A DNA stretch of 13,523 nt from JANMDN01 sp031376285. Its GTDB lineage: Bacteria > Actinomycetota > Thermoleophilia > Miltoncostaeales > Miltoncostaeaceae. The DNA lies in the NCBI GenBank assembly GCA_031376285.1, contig JANMDN010000089.1:1-13523 (forward strand). The letters run 5' to 3'. This document shows, piece after piece, positions 1 to 7,646 of this stretch (positions within the stretch are counted from its first letter, which is position 1; the number at the start of each line of letters is the position of its first letter). Position numbers and translations under genes: made by a program. Below the pieces are notes generated by a model that made no database searches, was not told where the DNA came from, and was given only the letters and a program-made list of their open reading frames with translations.

Positions 1-375
<375 letters not shown>

Positions 376-446
376 AGAAGATTGCTCGATCGAAAAAGAC
401 CAGATCATCCAGACTCCGGCCAATCGGCAAAATGACGAACTGGCAA

Positions 447-462
447 CCCATCCGAAGATGGG
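447..462 (-). other. UUCG-capped hairpin in the 16S leader
   Basis: On the minus strand the sequence reads CCCATC-TTCG-GATGGG, a perfect 6-bp stem closed by a UUCG tetraloop. It lies about 75 nt upstream of the mature 16S end. UUCG loops are unusually stable, so this is probably a real folding element of the pre-rRNA leader. Its role in processing or leader folding is inferred. Confidence 0.55.
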
Positions 463-595
463 CGTCCAAATCGTTTTTGTAGCCTACGACGGTCTCGGCT
501 CGCGCCGAATCGCCGAAGGCGACGGGGTTCGTGTTTCACCTACCTGATCACTATGACCCCCGTGACTTTCGCCTCGTGGGTCGAGTGCATGCTGC

Positions 596-607
596 TGAGT
601 TGTCAAA
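596..607 (-). promoter_or_regulatory. boxA-like rRNA antitermination site
   Basis: The minus strand reads CTTTGACAACTC, close to the boxA element (E. coli TGCTCTTTAACA, and CTTTGA-AAACT forms in Gram-positives) bound by NusB/S10 during rRNA antitermination. It lies in the transcribed leader, downstream of the predicted promoter. The contained TTGACA also looks like a -35 box, but no acceptable -10 lies 16-18 nt downstream, so boxA is the better reading. Confidence 0.55.
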
Positions 608-756
608 GGGCGACCCGGAATGTCCGGGGCTCCCGACGCTCTCAAGGCAGGACTGGGTTTCGGGCGCGGATGCAGAGCACCGCTGATACGCCGTTGGCCG
701 TGGTTCTGACGAGGGAGACAAACACAGTCAAAGACCGTGGTGTCGGCAGCTGGGGA

Positions 757-784
757 ACTATAGCGGAGTGGAGGGCAGGGTCAA
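757..784 (-). promoter_or_regulatory. Predicted rRNA operon promoter overlapping the tyrS stop codon
   Basis: On the minus strand TTGACC (784-779) is followed after 16 nt by TATAGT (762-757), a good match to the sigma-70/SigA consensus. The -35 hexamer includes the TGA stop codon of tyrS (783-781). Transcription would start near 750 and run through the leader into 16S. It is the best -35/-10 pair I found between tyrS and 16S. A second rRNA promoter cannot be excluded. Confidence 0.65.
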
Positions 785-1947
785 GCCGAAGAGGCAGATT
801 TCTTTGCGATTCGCGCGAAACGGCGTTTTCCCGCACGCAGAACCCGTCCCACGAGGGCGGAGAGGGGCACGTCAAGGTCCCGAACCGCGACATCGTCGAC
901 CAGCACCGCTCCGGCGGCGAGCAGGCGCCGCGCCTCGCTCCGTGATGCCACGCCCAGATGGTCGACCAGCAGGGCTGGGAGATGGATCGTCTCGTCCTCG
1001 AGCTCAATCGTCGGCACATCGGCCGGAGCCTGCCGGTCGCGGACGACCCGGTTGAAGTGCCCCTCGGCCTCGCCTGCACAAGCACTCCCGTGAAACCGAC
1101 CGACGATGGCCCGGCCGAGTGCCCGCTTGCGCTCGCCGGGATGGGCGTCGGGGTCCGCCGTCAAGGTCGGAAACAGGAGCCGTTCGAACTCGGGGACGGC
1201 CTCATCCGGGACGCTCATGACCTTGCCGAACTGCTCCTCGGGCGCCTCCGTGACGCCAATGTAGTTTCCGAGGGACTTTCCCATCCGCCGGACGCCATCG
1301 GTGCCCGGCAGGATCGGCATGGTCATGACGATCTGGGGTGGCTGGCCGTACGCCTCCTGGATCGCACGCCCCATCATCAGGTTGAAGAGCTGGTCGGTCC
1401 CCCCGAGCTCGACGTCCGCCTCGACTGCCACCGAGTCGTATGCCTGCATCAGCGGATAGAGCATCTCGAGCATCGAGATGGGTCGGTCCGCGCCCAGCCG
1501 TTCGGCGAAGTCGTTTCGGCGCAGGATCTGGTTGACGGTCGCCCTCCCGGCCAGCTCGAACAGTGGCCCGAGGCCCATCTGTGAGAACCACTCGCCGTTC
1601 GGGCGGATCTCCGTCCGAACCGGGTCCAGAATCGAGAACGCCTGTGCGCGGTAGGTCTCGGCATTGGCGTCGATCTCGTCTTCGCTGAGGATCGGTCGCG
1701 TCGACGTGCGCCCAGATGGGTCACCGATGCGCGCGGTCCAGTCGCCGATGATGAGCACCGCGATATGCCCCGCGTCCTGGAACTCACGCAACTTTCCGAG
1801 GACGACGGTGTGCCCGAGATGAATGTCGGGAGCGGTTGGGTCGACGCCCAACTTGACGCGCAGCGGCCGGCCGAGCGCAAGCTTTGCCGCGAGGGCGTCG
1901 GGTGGCAAGCAGTCGACAGAACGTTGGGCGAGGAAAGACGCGGTCAT
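781..1947 (-). CDS. tyrS: Tyrosyl-tRNA synthetase
   Basis: This cytoplasmic class I aminoacyl-tRNA synthetase charges tRNA-Tyr with tyrosine using ATP. The 388-residue product has the HIGH-like motif as HLGH (43-46), the tyrosine-pocket GGTDQ motif (182-186), the KMSKS-like motif as MGKS (222-225), and a C-terminal S4-type RNA-binding region from about 322 to 380. The HLGH form and the LIIGDWTARIGDPSG-type sequence resemble the TyrZ-like branch rather than E. coli TyrS; that is from memory of the family. An upstream in-frame ATG at 2013 would add 22 residues with no family resemblance. The start at 1947 overlaps the stop of the preceding glycosylase gene as ATGA, so it is preferred. It is the last protein gene before the rRNA operon, whose promoter overlaps its stop codon. 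Confidence 0.96.
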   Translation of the reverse strand: MTASFLAQRSVDCLPPDALAAKLALGRPLRVKLGVDPTAPDIHLGHTVVLGKLREFQDAGHIAVLIIGDWTARIGDPSGRTSTRPILSEDEIDANAETYRAQAFSILDPVRTEIRPNGEWFSQMGLGPLFELAGRATVNQILRRNDFAERLGADRPISMLEMLYPLMQAYDSVAVEADVELGGTDQLFNLMMGRAIQEAYGQPPQIVMTMPILPGTDGVRRMGKSLGNYIGVTEAPEEQFGKVMSVPDEAVPEFERLLFPTLTADPDAHPGERKRALGRAIVGRFHGSACAGEAEGHFNRVVRDRQAPADVPTIELEDETIHLPALLVDHLGVASRSEARRLLAAGAVLVDDVAVRDLDVPLSALVGRVLRAGKRRFARIAKKSASSA

Positions 1948-2525
1948 GAGCCTCGGTCGTCGCGGGGCAGGGCCCGTGAAAGATACGCGGAGCCGCGAAC
2001 GCCGAAGCGCCACGGCCGGTCGGTCGCAACGGAGATACCGACGCGCGGTCCGCTTGCGACCATCACCGGCAGTGTCCGTGCCGACACGACAACCCGCTCG
2101 CCGAGCGGCGCTCCGTTGAGGGTCTCATCAATGCCAAGCGCTTGGCAGAGTCGCCCCGGGCCAGCGCACAGCTCACGGTCGAGGCGCCCGGGTCGCCGAG
2201 CGCGCATGGCCTCGATTCCCTCAACGGGCTCGATCGCCCGAATGAGAACGGCCGCACCACGCCCCTGCGCCTCACAGACGATGTTGAGACACCAATGGAT
2301 CCCGTAGCTTCGGTAGACGTAGAGCGTTCCCGGCGGACCAAACATCGTCGCGGCGCGTCCTCGAGCGCCCCGAAACGAGTGCGACGCGGGATCGTCCTCC
2401 TGATAGCGCTCGACCTCGACGATAACGCCGCCGACCCCGTCCACGAGCAGCGTGCATCCCACGAGCGCTTTCGCGACGCGGCCGACCCCCTGCGCGAAAA
2501 CGTTCGCGCTCAGTGCCTGGATCAT
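1944..2525 (-). CDS. mpg: DNA-3-methyladenine glycosylase, AAG/MPG family
   Basis: The 193-residue protein is a monofunctional base-excision-repair glycosylase that would remove alkylated or deaminated purines from DNA. It contains the family core: a V-E-R-Y segment with Glu39 and Tyr41 in the positions of human AAG Glu125 (the general base) and Tyr127, then His49 in ASHS (human His136). This is followed by the MFGPPGTLYVYRSYG-type block (61-75), the LNIVCE segment, and an AGPGRLCQALGI segment (around 132-143). The length fits bacterial members (about 190-200). It starts ATGA-overlapped with the argH stop and ends ATGA-overlapped with the tyrS start, so it is translationally coupled between an arginine enzyme and a tRNA synthetase. 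The neighbours do not suggest a role in alkylation stress; position in a housekeeping operon suggests constitutive expression (inference). Confidence 0.93.
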   Translation of the reverse strand: MIQALSANVFAQGVGRVAKALVGCTLLVDGVGGVIVEVERYQEDDPASHSFRGARGRAATMFGPPGTLYVYRSYGIHWCLNIVCEAQGRGAAVLIRAIEPVEGIEAMRARRPGRLDRELCAGPGRLCQALGIDETLNGAPLGERVVVSARTLPVMVASGPRVGISVATDRPWRFGVRGSAYLSRALPRDDRGS

Positions 2526-3910
2526 CCTCCCGCGAGAATCGCCTGGGCTCGGGCGATCTGCTCCTGAACTCTGGCGCGGGCTGTGCCACCGGGGACATCC
2601 TTCGCCTCGACGGAGGCGTCCGCGGTCAGGCTTGGGATTGAGACGCCGCCAAGGCCGGCAGCATCCAGATCAGCCGTCGCGGCATCCTCGAGGCCGACCC
2701 CGCGCGCGAGGCACAGCTTGACGAGCGCGCCAACCGCCTCGTGGGCGCGCCGAAAGGGCCAGCCGTCGCGCACCAGATGGTCGGCGAGATCAGTCGCCGC
2801 CAGGAAGCCACCGGTGCACGCGGCCCGCATACGGTCGACCCGAAACTCGGCCCCGGCCATCATTCCGGTCATCGCGGGCACGAGCAGGTCGACCGTATCG
2901 ACCGCGTCGAAGAGGAACGGCTTGTCCTCCTGGAGGTCCTTGTTGTAGGCGAGCGGGAGCCCCGCGAGCACTCCGAGCAGTCCACTCAAGGACGCGGTCA
3001 GACGGGGGGCTTTTGCCCGAGCGAGCTCCGCGGCGTCCGGATTCTTCTTCTGCGGGAGCATCGACGACCCGGAGGTGAAGGCGTCTGAGAGCGTAACGAA
3101 GCCGACCTCCTCCGAGGCCCACCAGACGATCTCGGCGCCGAGTCTCGAGAGGTGGACACCGAGCTGCGCGGCGAAATGCAGGTAGTCGACGAGTCCATCG
3201 CGACTGGCGACGGCGTCGAGGCTGTTCTCGGACGGCCGGCTAAAGCCGAGTGCCTGGGCGACCATTTCCCGATCGATCGGAAAGCCCGAGCCGGAGAGGG
3301 CGCCCGAGCCGAGTGGGCATTCCTGCGTTGCCTCGAGGACCGCCTCCAGGCGCCGCAGATCGCGGGTGAGCATCCACACATAGGCGAGGAGGTGATGCGC
3401 GAGGCGCACCGGCTGAGCGCGCTGGAGGTGGGTGTAGCCAGGCAGGAGCGTGTCGATGTGCTCCTGCGCCCGAGCGATCAGCACCTCGGCGAGGGCGGTG
3501 ACGATCGCGCCTTGCCGATGACAGACCCCGCGGAGGTAGAGCAGCGTGTCGGTTGCGACCTGGTCGTTTCGACTCCGGCCGGTGTGCAGCCGCCGACCCG
3601 CATCGCCGGTGATCTCGGTCAGCCGGCGCTCGACGGCGGTGTGGATGTCCTCGTCCGCGGGCTTCACGGCGAACGATCCGTCGGCGAACTCGCCCTCCAC
3701 CTGGTCGAGGCCAGCGAGGATCGCTTGCGCGTCGGCGAGGTCGATAATCCCGCACGCCCCGAGCATGGATGCGTGGGCCCTCGACCCGGCAATGTCCTCG
3801 CGCCACATCCGCCGGTCGACCGAGAACGAACTGTTCAGGGCATCGAATGCCTCGGCAGGGCCCGTCTCGAAGCGACCGCCCCAGAGGCGAATCTCGCCTG
3901 CGTCAGCCAT
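2522..3910 (-). CDS. argH: Argininosuccinate lyase
   Basis: ArgH cleaves argininosuccinate to arginine and fumarate, the final step of arginine synthesis, as a cytoplasmic homotetramer. The 462-residue length is typical. The N-terminal LWGGRFE signature is at 9-15, the HTGRSRNDQ block at 109-117, GYTHLQRAQP with the conserved His161 at 158-167, and the fumarase/aspartase superfamily signature GSSMLPQKKNP at 281-291, whose serines lie in the flexible catalytic loop. AYNKDLQEDK (321-330) follows. Its ATG overlaps the stop of the upstream aminotransferase gene by 8 nt, and its stop overlaps the glycosylase start as ATGA. argG and the other arg genes are not in the window. Confidence 0.98.
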   Translation of the reverse strand: MADAGEIRLWGGRFETGPAEAFDALNSSFSVDRRMWREDIAGSRAHASMLGACGIIDLADAQAILAGLDQVEGEFADGSFAVKPADEDIHTAVERRLTEITGDAGRRLHTGRSRNDQVATDTLLYLRGVCHRQGAIVTALAEVLIARAQEHIDTLLPGYTHLQRAQPVRLAHHLLAYVWMLTRDLRRLEAVLEATQECPLGSGALSGSGFPIDREMVAQALGFSRPSENSLDAVASRDGLVDYLHFAAQLGVHLSRLGAEIVWWASEEVGFVTLSDAFTSGSSMLPQKKNPDAAELARAKAPRLTASLSGLLGVLAGLPLAYNKDLQEDKPFLFDAVDTVDLLVPAMTGMMAGAEFRVDRMRAACTGGFLAATDLADHLVRDGWPFRRAHEAVGALVKLCLARGVGLEDAATADLDAAGLGGVSIPSLTADASVEAKDVPGGTARARVQEQIARAQAILAGG

Positions 3911-5030
3911 TTCTGTGGCGCTGGATGACCTGGGCCAGGACCTCGCAGGACCGGTCGACCTGTGCCTCGGTCATCTCCGAAAAGAACGGCAGCGCGATCG
4001 TCGAGCTGCTGATCGCCTCCGTCACGGGAAGCATCCCCGGCGCATACCCGAACGACTCTCGGTAGAACGGCTGGAGGTGGATGCACGGGAGGTATGGCTT
4101 GGCCGATACGCCCTGGATGTCGACGTCCTCGATGACCCGATCACGCTCGAGGTCCGTGTCGAGGCGCGGTGCGTAGACAAACCATGAACGCTCCTGCGGC
4201 CCCTCATACATTGGTGTGACGCCGTCGATCTCGGCGATGCGCGCTTGATACCAACCCGCAGCGCGGGCGCGACCGGCGAGGATGTCGTCGAGCTTCTCGA
4301 GCTGTGCGAGGCCAATCGCGCTGTGGACGTCGGACAGGCGATAGTTGAAGCCCAACCGGGAGTGGACAAGCCACTGACCGTCATCGGACCTCCCTTGGTT
4401 CACCAGACTCTTGAGGAGCCCGTAGAGGTCGGGATCATCAGTCAGGACGATGCCGCCCTCGGCGGTCGTCATCTGCTTGTTCGCATAGAAGCCGTAGACC
4501 GCCGGGTGGCCCCACGTCCCGTATTTCTTCCCGTCGTATCCTCCGTCGATGCTCTGGCAGGCATCCTCGACGACGGCAAGCCCGTGACGCTTGGCGATGT
4601 CGAGGAGCGCCGGGATCTCTGCCGGATAGCCGAAGATATCGACGATGAGGATCGCCTTCGTCCTGGGCGTGATGGCCGCTTCGACCGCAGCGGGGTCCAT
4701 GTTGAACGTCTGCGGGTCGACCTCGGCAAACACCGGTGTCGCGCCGGTGTAGAGAATCGCGTTCGCCGATGCCACGAACGAGAAGGACGACGTGATGACC
4801 TCATCGCCCGCGCCCAGGTCGAGCGCGTGAAAGCAGCAGTGAAGTCCCGCAGTCCCGCTCGAGCACGCGACGGCGTAGCGTGTTCCCGCCCGCCGTGCCC
4901 AGGCCTCCTCGAAGGCGACGAGCCGACTTCCCAGGGAGAGTTGGCGTGAGCGGAGAACCTCGGTGACGAGCTCGACTTCGCGCTCGTCGATCACGGGGCG
5001 CGCCAGCGGAATCCGCTCGACCTCGTTCAC
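3903..5030 (-). CDS. DegT/DnrJ/EryC1/StrS-family PLP aminotransferase
   Basis: The 375-residue protein is a fold-type I PLP aminotransferase of the family best known for aminating keto-sugars in antibiotic, LPS and exopolysaccharide pathways. Visible landmarks are the phosphate-binding SSGTAGLH segment (57-64), VVEDACQS with the PLP-ring Asp156 (153-160), and the Schiff-base Lys185 in FYANKQMTTAEGG (181-193). Further on are the family's SRLGFNYRLSDVHSAIG segment and an HLQPFYRE segment. It starts with GTG overlapping the cimA stop (GTGA) and ends 8 nt inside argH. No sugar nucleotide genes lie nearby. Its place between cimA and argH suggests either an amino acid or amino sugar role tied to growth, or a passenger in the operon. 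The substrate cannot be told from sequence. Confidence 0.92.
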   Translation of the reverse strand: MNEVERIPLARPVIDEREVELVTEVLRSRQLSLGSRLVAFEEAWARRAGTRYAVACSSGTAGLHCCFHALDLGAGDEVITSSFSFVASANAILYTGATPVFAEVDPQTFNMDPAAVEAAITPRTKAILIVDIFGYPAEIPALLDIAKRHGLAVVEDACQSIDGGYDGKKYGTWGHPAVYGFYANKQMTTAEGGIVLTDDPDLYGLLKSLVNQGRSDDGQWLVHSRLGFNYRLSDVHSAIGLAQLEKLDDILAGRARAAGWYQARIAEIDGVTPMYEGPQERSWFVYAPRLDTDLERDRVIEDVDIQGVSAKPYLPCIHLQPFYRESFGYAPGMLPVTEAISSSTIALPFFSEMTEAQVDRSCEVLAQVIQRHRNG

Positions 5031-6613
5031 GCTGTGGGCGCCTGGAGTGCCACTCGGCGACGGACGCCGTACTCGATGCTGTCGACAAGCGCCTCCCAGC
5101 TCGCCGCGATCACGTTCTCATTCACGCCGATCGTTCCCCATGTCGTATGGCCGTCGGTCGACTCGATCAGCACTCGCGTCACGGCCGAGCTGCCCTTGGT
5201 CTCGTCGAGTATCCGGACCTTGAAGTTGGTGAGCGTGATGTGCGCGAGTTCAGGAACACGGCCGCCGAGGGCCCGGCGTAGGGCCGCGTCGAGCGCGTTG
5301 ACGGGGCCGTTACCCTCGCCCACCTCGACGATTCGCTCGCCGTCGTGGACGATCTTCACCGTTGCCTCAGTGTCGACGCGCCCGTCGGGGCGCTGATAGG
5401 TCGTGACCCGGAAGCTCTCCACTGTGAAGAGCGGTGGCGCCTGGCCGAGCTCGCGTGCGATCAAGAGCTCAAACGACGCCTCCGCCGCCTCGAAGTGGTA
5501 CCCCTCGTATTCGAGCGCCTTGAGCCGCTCGAGGATTGATGCCGCGACCGCCGGGGTCGACCCGATATCGATCCCAAGGTCGCGCGCCTTGGCGACGATC
5601 GTGCCCCGCCCGGACTGTTCGCTCACCGAAACGTGGCGTTCGTTGCCGACGAGTTCAGGCTGGATGTGCTCGAACGTCCGGGGGTCGCTCAGCATCGCGG
5701 AGACGTGCATGCCGCCCTTGTGCGCGAACGCGTTTCGGCCAACATAGGCCGCCCAATTGTCCGGCGCCAGGTTGGCGGTCTCTGCCACGAAATGACTCAG
5801 GTCGGTCAGGCCGGTGAGTGTCTGTTCGTCGAGTGCCTCGTAGCCCATCTTGAGCGCGAGCGACGGGATGATCGCGGTGAGGTTGGCGTTCCCGCAGCGC
5901 TCGCCGTAACCGTTGACGGTGCCTTGCACCATCCTTGCTCCCGCCTCGATCGCGACGAGAGAGTTGGCCACGCCGCATTCGGCGTCGTTGTGGGTATGAA
6001 TGCCGAGCTGTGCATCGGGAAGGGCCGAGCGAAGCTCGGTGACGATCCGGGCGACCTCACCCGGAAGCGTCGCGCCGTTCGTGTCGCACGGGGTGAGCCA
6101 ATGCGCGCCCCCGGCGATCGCGGCTCTCAGGCAGTCGAGCGCGTACCCGGGATGGGCGCGATACGCGTCGAAGAAGTGCTCAGCGTCGTAGACGACGGTC
6201 TTTCCCTGACGAACGAGAAAGTCGACCGACTCCTCGATCATCTTGAGGTTGTCCTCACGCGAGACGCGCGTGACCTTTTCAAGATGAAGGTCCCAGGTCT
6301 TCCCGACGATCGTGGCGACCGGCGCGAAGCATTCGACGAGCACTCGGAGCGCTGGGTCCTCGTGGGCGGCGACGTCGCGACGTCGCGTCATCCCGAACGC
6401 GGCGATCTGGGTGGCCCCGAGGTCCTCGTGCTCGAGCAGGCGGAAGAGCTCGTGGTCCTTCGGGTTTGAGGAGGGAAAGCCCGCCTCGATCATGTCCATG
6501 CCGAACTCGGCCAGACGGACCGCGATCTGGAGCTGCTCGCCGACGGAGAGGCTCATACCCTCCATCTGCTGGCCGTCGCGCAGCGTCGTGTCGTAGAGCG
6601 TGATCCGGTCCAT
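5027..6613 (-). CDS. cimA: Citramalate synthase (2-isopropylmalate synthase superfamily)
   Basis: CimA condenses pyruvate and acetyl-CoA to citramalate, the first step of the threonine-independent route to 2-oxobutyrate and isoleucine. The 528-residue protein has a DRE-TIM metallolyase barrel with LYDTTLRDGQQ (6-16; Arg12, Asp13), the metal-binding GIHTHND (204-210; His207, His209) and VQGTVNGYGERCGNANL (229-245). A C-terminal LeuA-type dimerisation/allosteric region (about 395-520) carries the GNGPVNALDAALRRAL block typical of CimA. Length and the C-terminal pattern favour CimA over LeuA. Homocitrate synthase is a less likely alternative. The ATG at 6613 follows the ilvE stop by 9 nt with AGGA just upstream. 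The end overlaps the aminotransferase start as GTGA. Feedback control by isoleucine through the C-terminal domain is expected from the family. Confidence 0.93.
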   Translation of the reverse strand: MDRITLYDTTLRDGQQMEGMSLSVGEQLQIAVRLAEFGMDMIEAGFPSSNPKDHELFRLLEHEDLGATQIAAFGMTRRRDVAAHEDPALRVLVECFAPVATIVGKTWDLHLEKVTRVSREDNLKMIEESVDFLVRQGKTVVYDAEHFFDAYRAHPGYALDCLRAAIAGGAHWLTPCDTNGATLPGEVARIVTELRSALPDAQLGIHTHNDAECGVANSLVAIEAGARMVQGTVNGYGERCGNANLTAIIPSLALKMGYEALDEQTLTGLTDLSHFVAETANLAPDNWAAYVGRNAFAHKGGMHVSAMLSDPRTFEHIQPELVGNERHVSVSEQSGRGTIVAKARDLGIDIGSTPAVAASILERLKALEYEGYHFEAAEASFELLIARELGQAPPLFTVESFRVTTYQRPDGRVDTEATVKIVHDGERIVEVGEGNGPVNALDAALRRALGGRVPELAHITLTNFKVRILDETKGSSAVTRVLIESTDGHTTWGTIGVNENVIAASWEALVDSIEYGVRRRVALQAPTA

Positions 6614-6622
6614 CGTGAGGTC

Positions 6623-7555
6623 CTAGCTGGTGGTGGGCGCCGCGGTTGGCGCGTGGTCGAGCCACGCGGCGTAGCGCGGCTCGCGGCCGTGGGTCGTTGC
6701 GAAGAACGTGGCCTGGATCTGCTTGGTGATCGGCCCCGGCTCCCCAATGAGGTGGTCGTCGACCTCACGGATCGGGCAGATCTCGGCAGCCGTCCCGGTG
6801 ACAAAGACCTCGTCGGCGTTGTAGACCTCGGCACGGGCGATGTCGCGCTCGACGACCGGGATTCCCTGGTCGCGAGCGATCCGCATCACGGTTGCGCGGG
6901 TAATGCCCTCAAGAATCGACGACTGTGGTGGGGGCGTGACGAGGGTCCCGTCCCGGACGATGAAGATGTTCTCCCCCGAGCCGTCGGCGACGTAGCCTTG
7001 GTCGTTGAGGAGCAGGGCTTCCTGATACCCGGCCTTGTGTGTTTCGACCTTGGCAAGGACGGAGTTCAGGTACTGACCGCCCGCCTTGGCGGTCGCGGGA
7101 ACGGTGTTCGGCCCAATCCGGCGCCAGCTGGCCGTCTTCGCGCGGATTCCATGCGCGAGGCCGTCCTCACCGAGATAGGCCCCCCACTCCCACACCGCGA
7201 TCGCGACGTCGACCGGGGCCTCGAGCGGGAAGAGCCCCATAGTGCCGTAACCACGAAACGCGATGGGGCGGATGTAGCAGGACCGCAAGTCGTTGGCGCC
7301 GATCGTCTCGTGGACCGCCGCCCGAAGCTCCTCTTGGGAGTACGGAAGCGGCATGTAGTACATCGCCGCCGAGCGTTCGAGGCGAGCGATGTGATCGTCG
7401 AGGCGAAACACCGCCGGCCCCCGCTCGGTCTCATAGGCGCGGATTCCCTCGAAGACCGACGTCCCGTAGTGGAGCGCGTGCGAGAGCACGTGAACCTTGG
7501 CGTCGGCCCAATCCACAAGGGCCCCGTTGAACCAGATCTTTTCGGCTTCCTGCAT
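6623..7555 (-). CDS. ilvE: Branched-chain amino acid aminotransferase (class IV PLP)
   Basis: IlvE performs the last reversible transamination giving leucine, isoleucine and valine with glutamate as amino donor. The 310-residue product has the N-terminal IWFNGALVDWADAKVHV-type strand, HYGTSVFEGIRAY (29-41), Arg61 after DHIARLE, the PLP Schiff-base Lys157 in PATAKAGGQYLNS (153-165), GSGENIFIV (192-200) and ILEGITR (214-220). An in-frame ORF runs upstream to 7786, but the extra 77 residues are low in family similarity and overlap the HD gene. The ATG at 7555 has GAGG 5 nt upstream and gives the normal family length. A 91-nt gap with predicted hairpins separates it from the HD gene. Confidence 0.96.
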   Translation of the reverse strand: MQEAEKIWFNGALVDWADAKVHVLSHALHYGTSVFEGIRAYETERGPAVFRLDDHIARLERSAAMYYMPLPYSQEELRAAVHETIGANDLRSCYIRPIAFRGYGTMGLFPLEAPVDVAIAVWEWGAYLGEDGLAHGIRAKTASWRRIGPNTVPATAKAGGQYLNSVLAKVETHKAGYQEALLLNDQGYVADGSGENIFIVRDGTLVTPPPQSSILEGITRATVMRIARDQGIPVVERDIARAEVYNADEVFVTGTAAEICPIREVDDHLIGEPGPITKQIQATFFATTHGREPRYAAWLDHAPTAAPTTS

Positions 7556-7584
7556 GAGAACCTCGGTCGCGGGTTGTCCGATTC

Positions 7585-7629
7585 GGCGCGCTCGCGCCAC
7601 GCCCGGGAGGATAGCCGTTCTCCTCGGGC
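7585..7629 (-). other. Intercistronic hairpins upstream of ilvE
   Basis: The 91-nt gap between the HD gene and ilvE is the only sizeable one in the leuB-tyrS run and holds two adjacent inverted repeats. At 7601-7629, GCCCG+AGGA pairs with TCCT+CGGGC (9 bp with a 2-nt bulge and a 9-nt loop). At 7585-7598 a 14-bp palindrome, GGCGCG-2nt-CGCGCC, follows. No T-run, convincing promoter or leader peptide was found. They may be an RNA processing, stabilising or partial-termination element, but GC-rich sequence also makes such repeats by chance. Confidence 0.35.
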
Positions 7630-7646
7630 GTTCGGCCGCGATCGCA

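Larger units (their letters stand above)
376..756 (-). other. rRNA operon leader / spacer between tyrS and 16S
   Basis: This 381-nt stretch has no convincing gene and no tRNA-like cloverleaf that I can see. Read toward the 16S gene it should be the transcribed 5' leader. It holds an imperfect CCCGG/CCGGG hairpin (614-628), a boxA-like sequence (596-607), a TCGCC-TTC-GGCGA hairpin (510-522) and a UUCG-capped hairpin (447-462). Such leaders carry antitermination signals and one arm of the RNase III processing stalk. The other arm would lie downstream of 16S, outside the window, so the stalk cannot be shown here. Confidence 0.7.

Noticed and set aside
601..606. TTGACA as a -35 box for the rRNA operon
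   Set aside because: No acceptable -10 16-18 nt downstream; its context fits boxA better, and a full promoter exists at 757-784.
376..780. tRNA gene in the tyrS-16S spacer
   Set aside because: No cloverleaf, GGTTCGA-type T-arm or anticodon arm found on either strand.
5633..6469. 278-codon plus-strand reading frame
   Set aside because: Antisense to cimA with no recognisable motif.
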